Part shown: piece by piece, positions 6,581 to 6,719 of the stretch
How the letters are laid out: each line of letters begins with the position of its first letter
How positions within the stretch are numbered: the stretch's first letter is position 1
Assembly: GCA_964591245.1 (NCBI GenBank)
Contig: CAZPZZ010000191.1
Coordinates: forward strand, 1 to 6,719
Reading direction: 5' to 3'
DNA: 6,719 bases
DNA from: CAZPZZ01 sp964591245
GTDB lineage: Bacteria; Acidobacteriota; Vicinamibacteria; Vicinamibacterales; UBA8438
Translations under genes and position numbers: made by a program
Notes under the pieces: model-generated
The model's database searches: none
What the model was told of the DNA's origin: nothing
The model's input: only the letters and a program-made list of their open reading frames with translations

Positions 6581-6719
6581 TACCTCTCTCCCTTCTATGC
6601 GAATCGTTACGCACCGACACCTCACCGCTCGCGACTGCGGCGTTCACCGGCCTCCCGGCAACAAGACATGCGATCCGCTTCTCACGTTACCGCCACTCCC
6701 AGATCTCGGTCGACGTCGA

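Overview
The window is about 6.7 kb of bacterial DNA, clearly GC-rich, with six protein-coding genes packed on both strands. No RNA genes, insertion sequences, CRISPR arrays or origins were seen. Taxonomy cannot be fixed from this alone. A B12-type photosensor, a class II photolyase, a Tat-exported sugar-isomerase-like TIM barrel and an exported SGNH hydrolase together suggest an aerobic, light-exposed, diderm-like heterotroph such as an Acidobacteriota or Gemmatimonadota member; this is inference.

Left part (1-3402), a light-response neighbourhood. The window opens inside a plus-strand gene encoding the cobalamin-binding half of a CarH/LitR-type photoreceptor repressor; its DNA-binding end lies outside. 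It is followed by a plus-strand extended short-chain dehydrogenase (NAD-dependent epimerase family, 887-1960). Converging on it is a minus-strand class II CPD photolyase (2014-3402). In known CarH/LitR systems, light destroys the adenosylcobalamin-bound repressor and turns on carotenoid, photolyase and redox genes. The simplest reading is that the photolyase, and perhaps the dehydrogenase, belongs to such a regulon. The photolyase leader carries three closely spaced GTAC motifs that could be an operator.

Middle (3403-3708). A roughly 306-base stretch without a convincing gene holds the photolyase leader and a weak A+T-rich hairpin.

Right part (3709-6719). A minus-strand exported SGNH/GDSL hydrolase (3709-4935) is divergent, across a 247-base spacer, from a plus-strand Tat-exported xylose-isomerase-like TIM-barrel protein (5183-6070). 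Both look like envelope or periplasmic enzymes, possibly acting on carbohydrates or their esters. A strong inverted repeat (6110-6140) separates the TIM-barrel gene from a convergent minus-strand gene for a small soluble protein of unknown function (6197-6580). The last 139 bases are the upstream region of that gene, with nothing else recognised.
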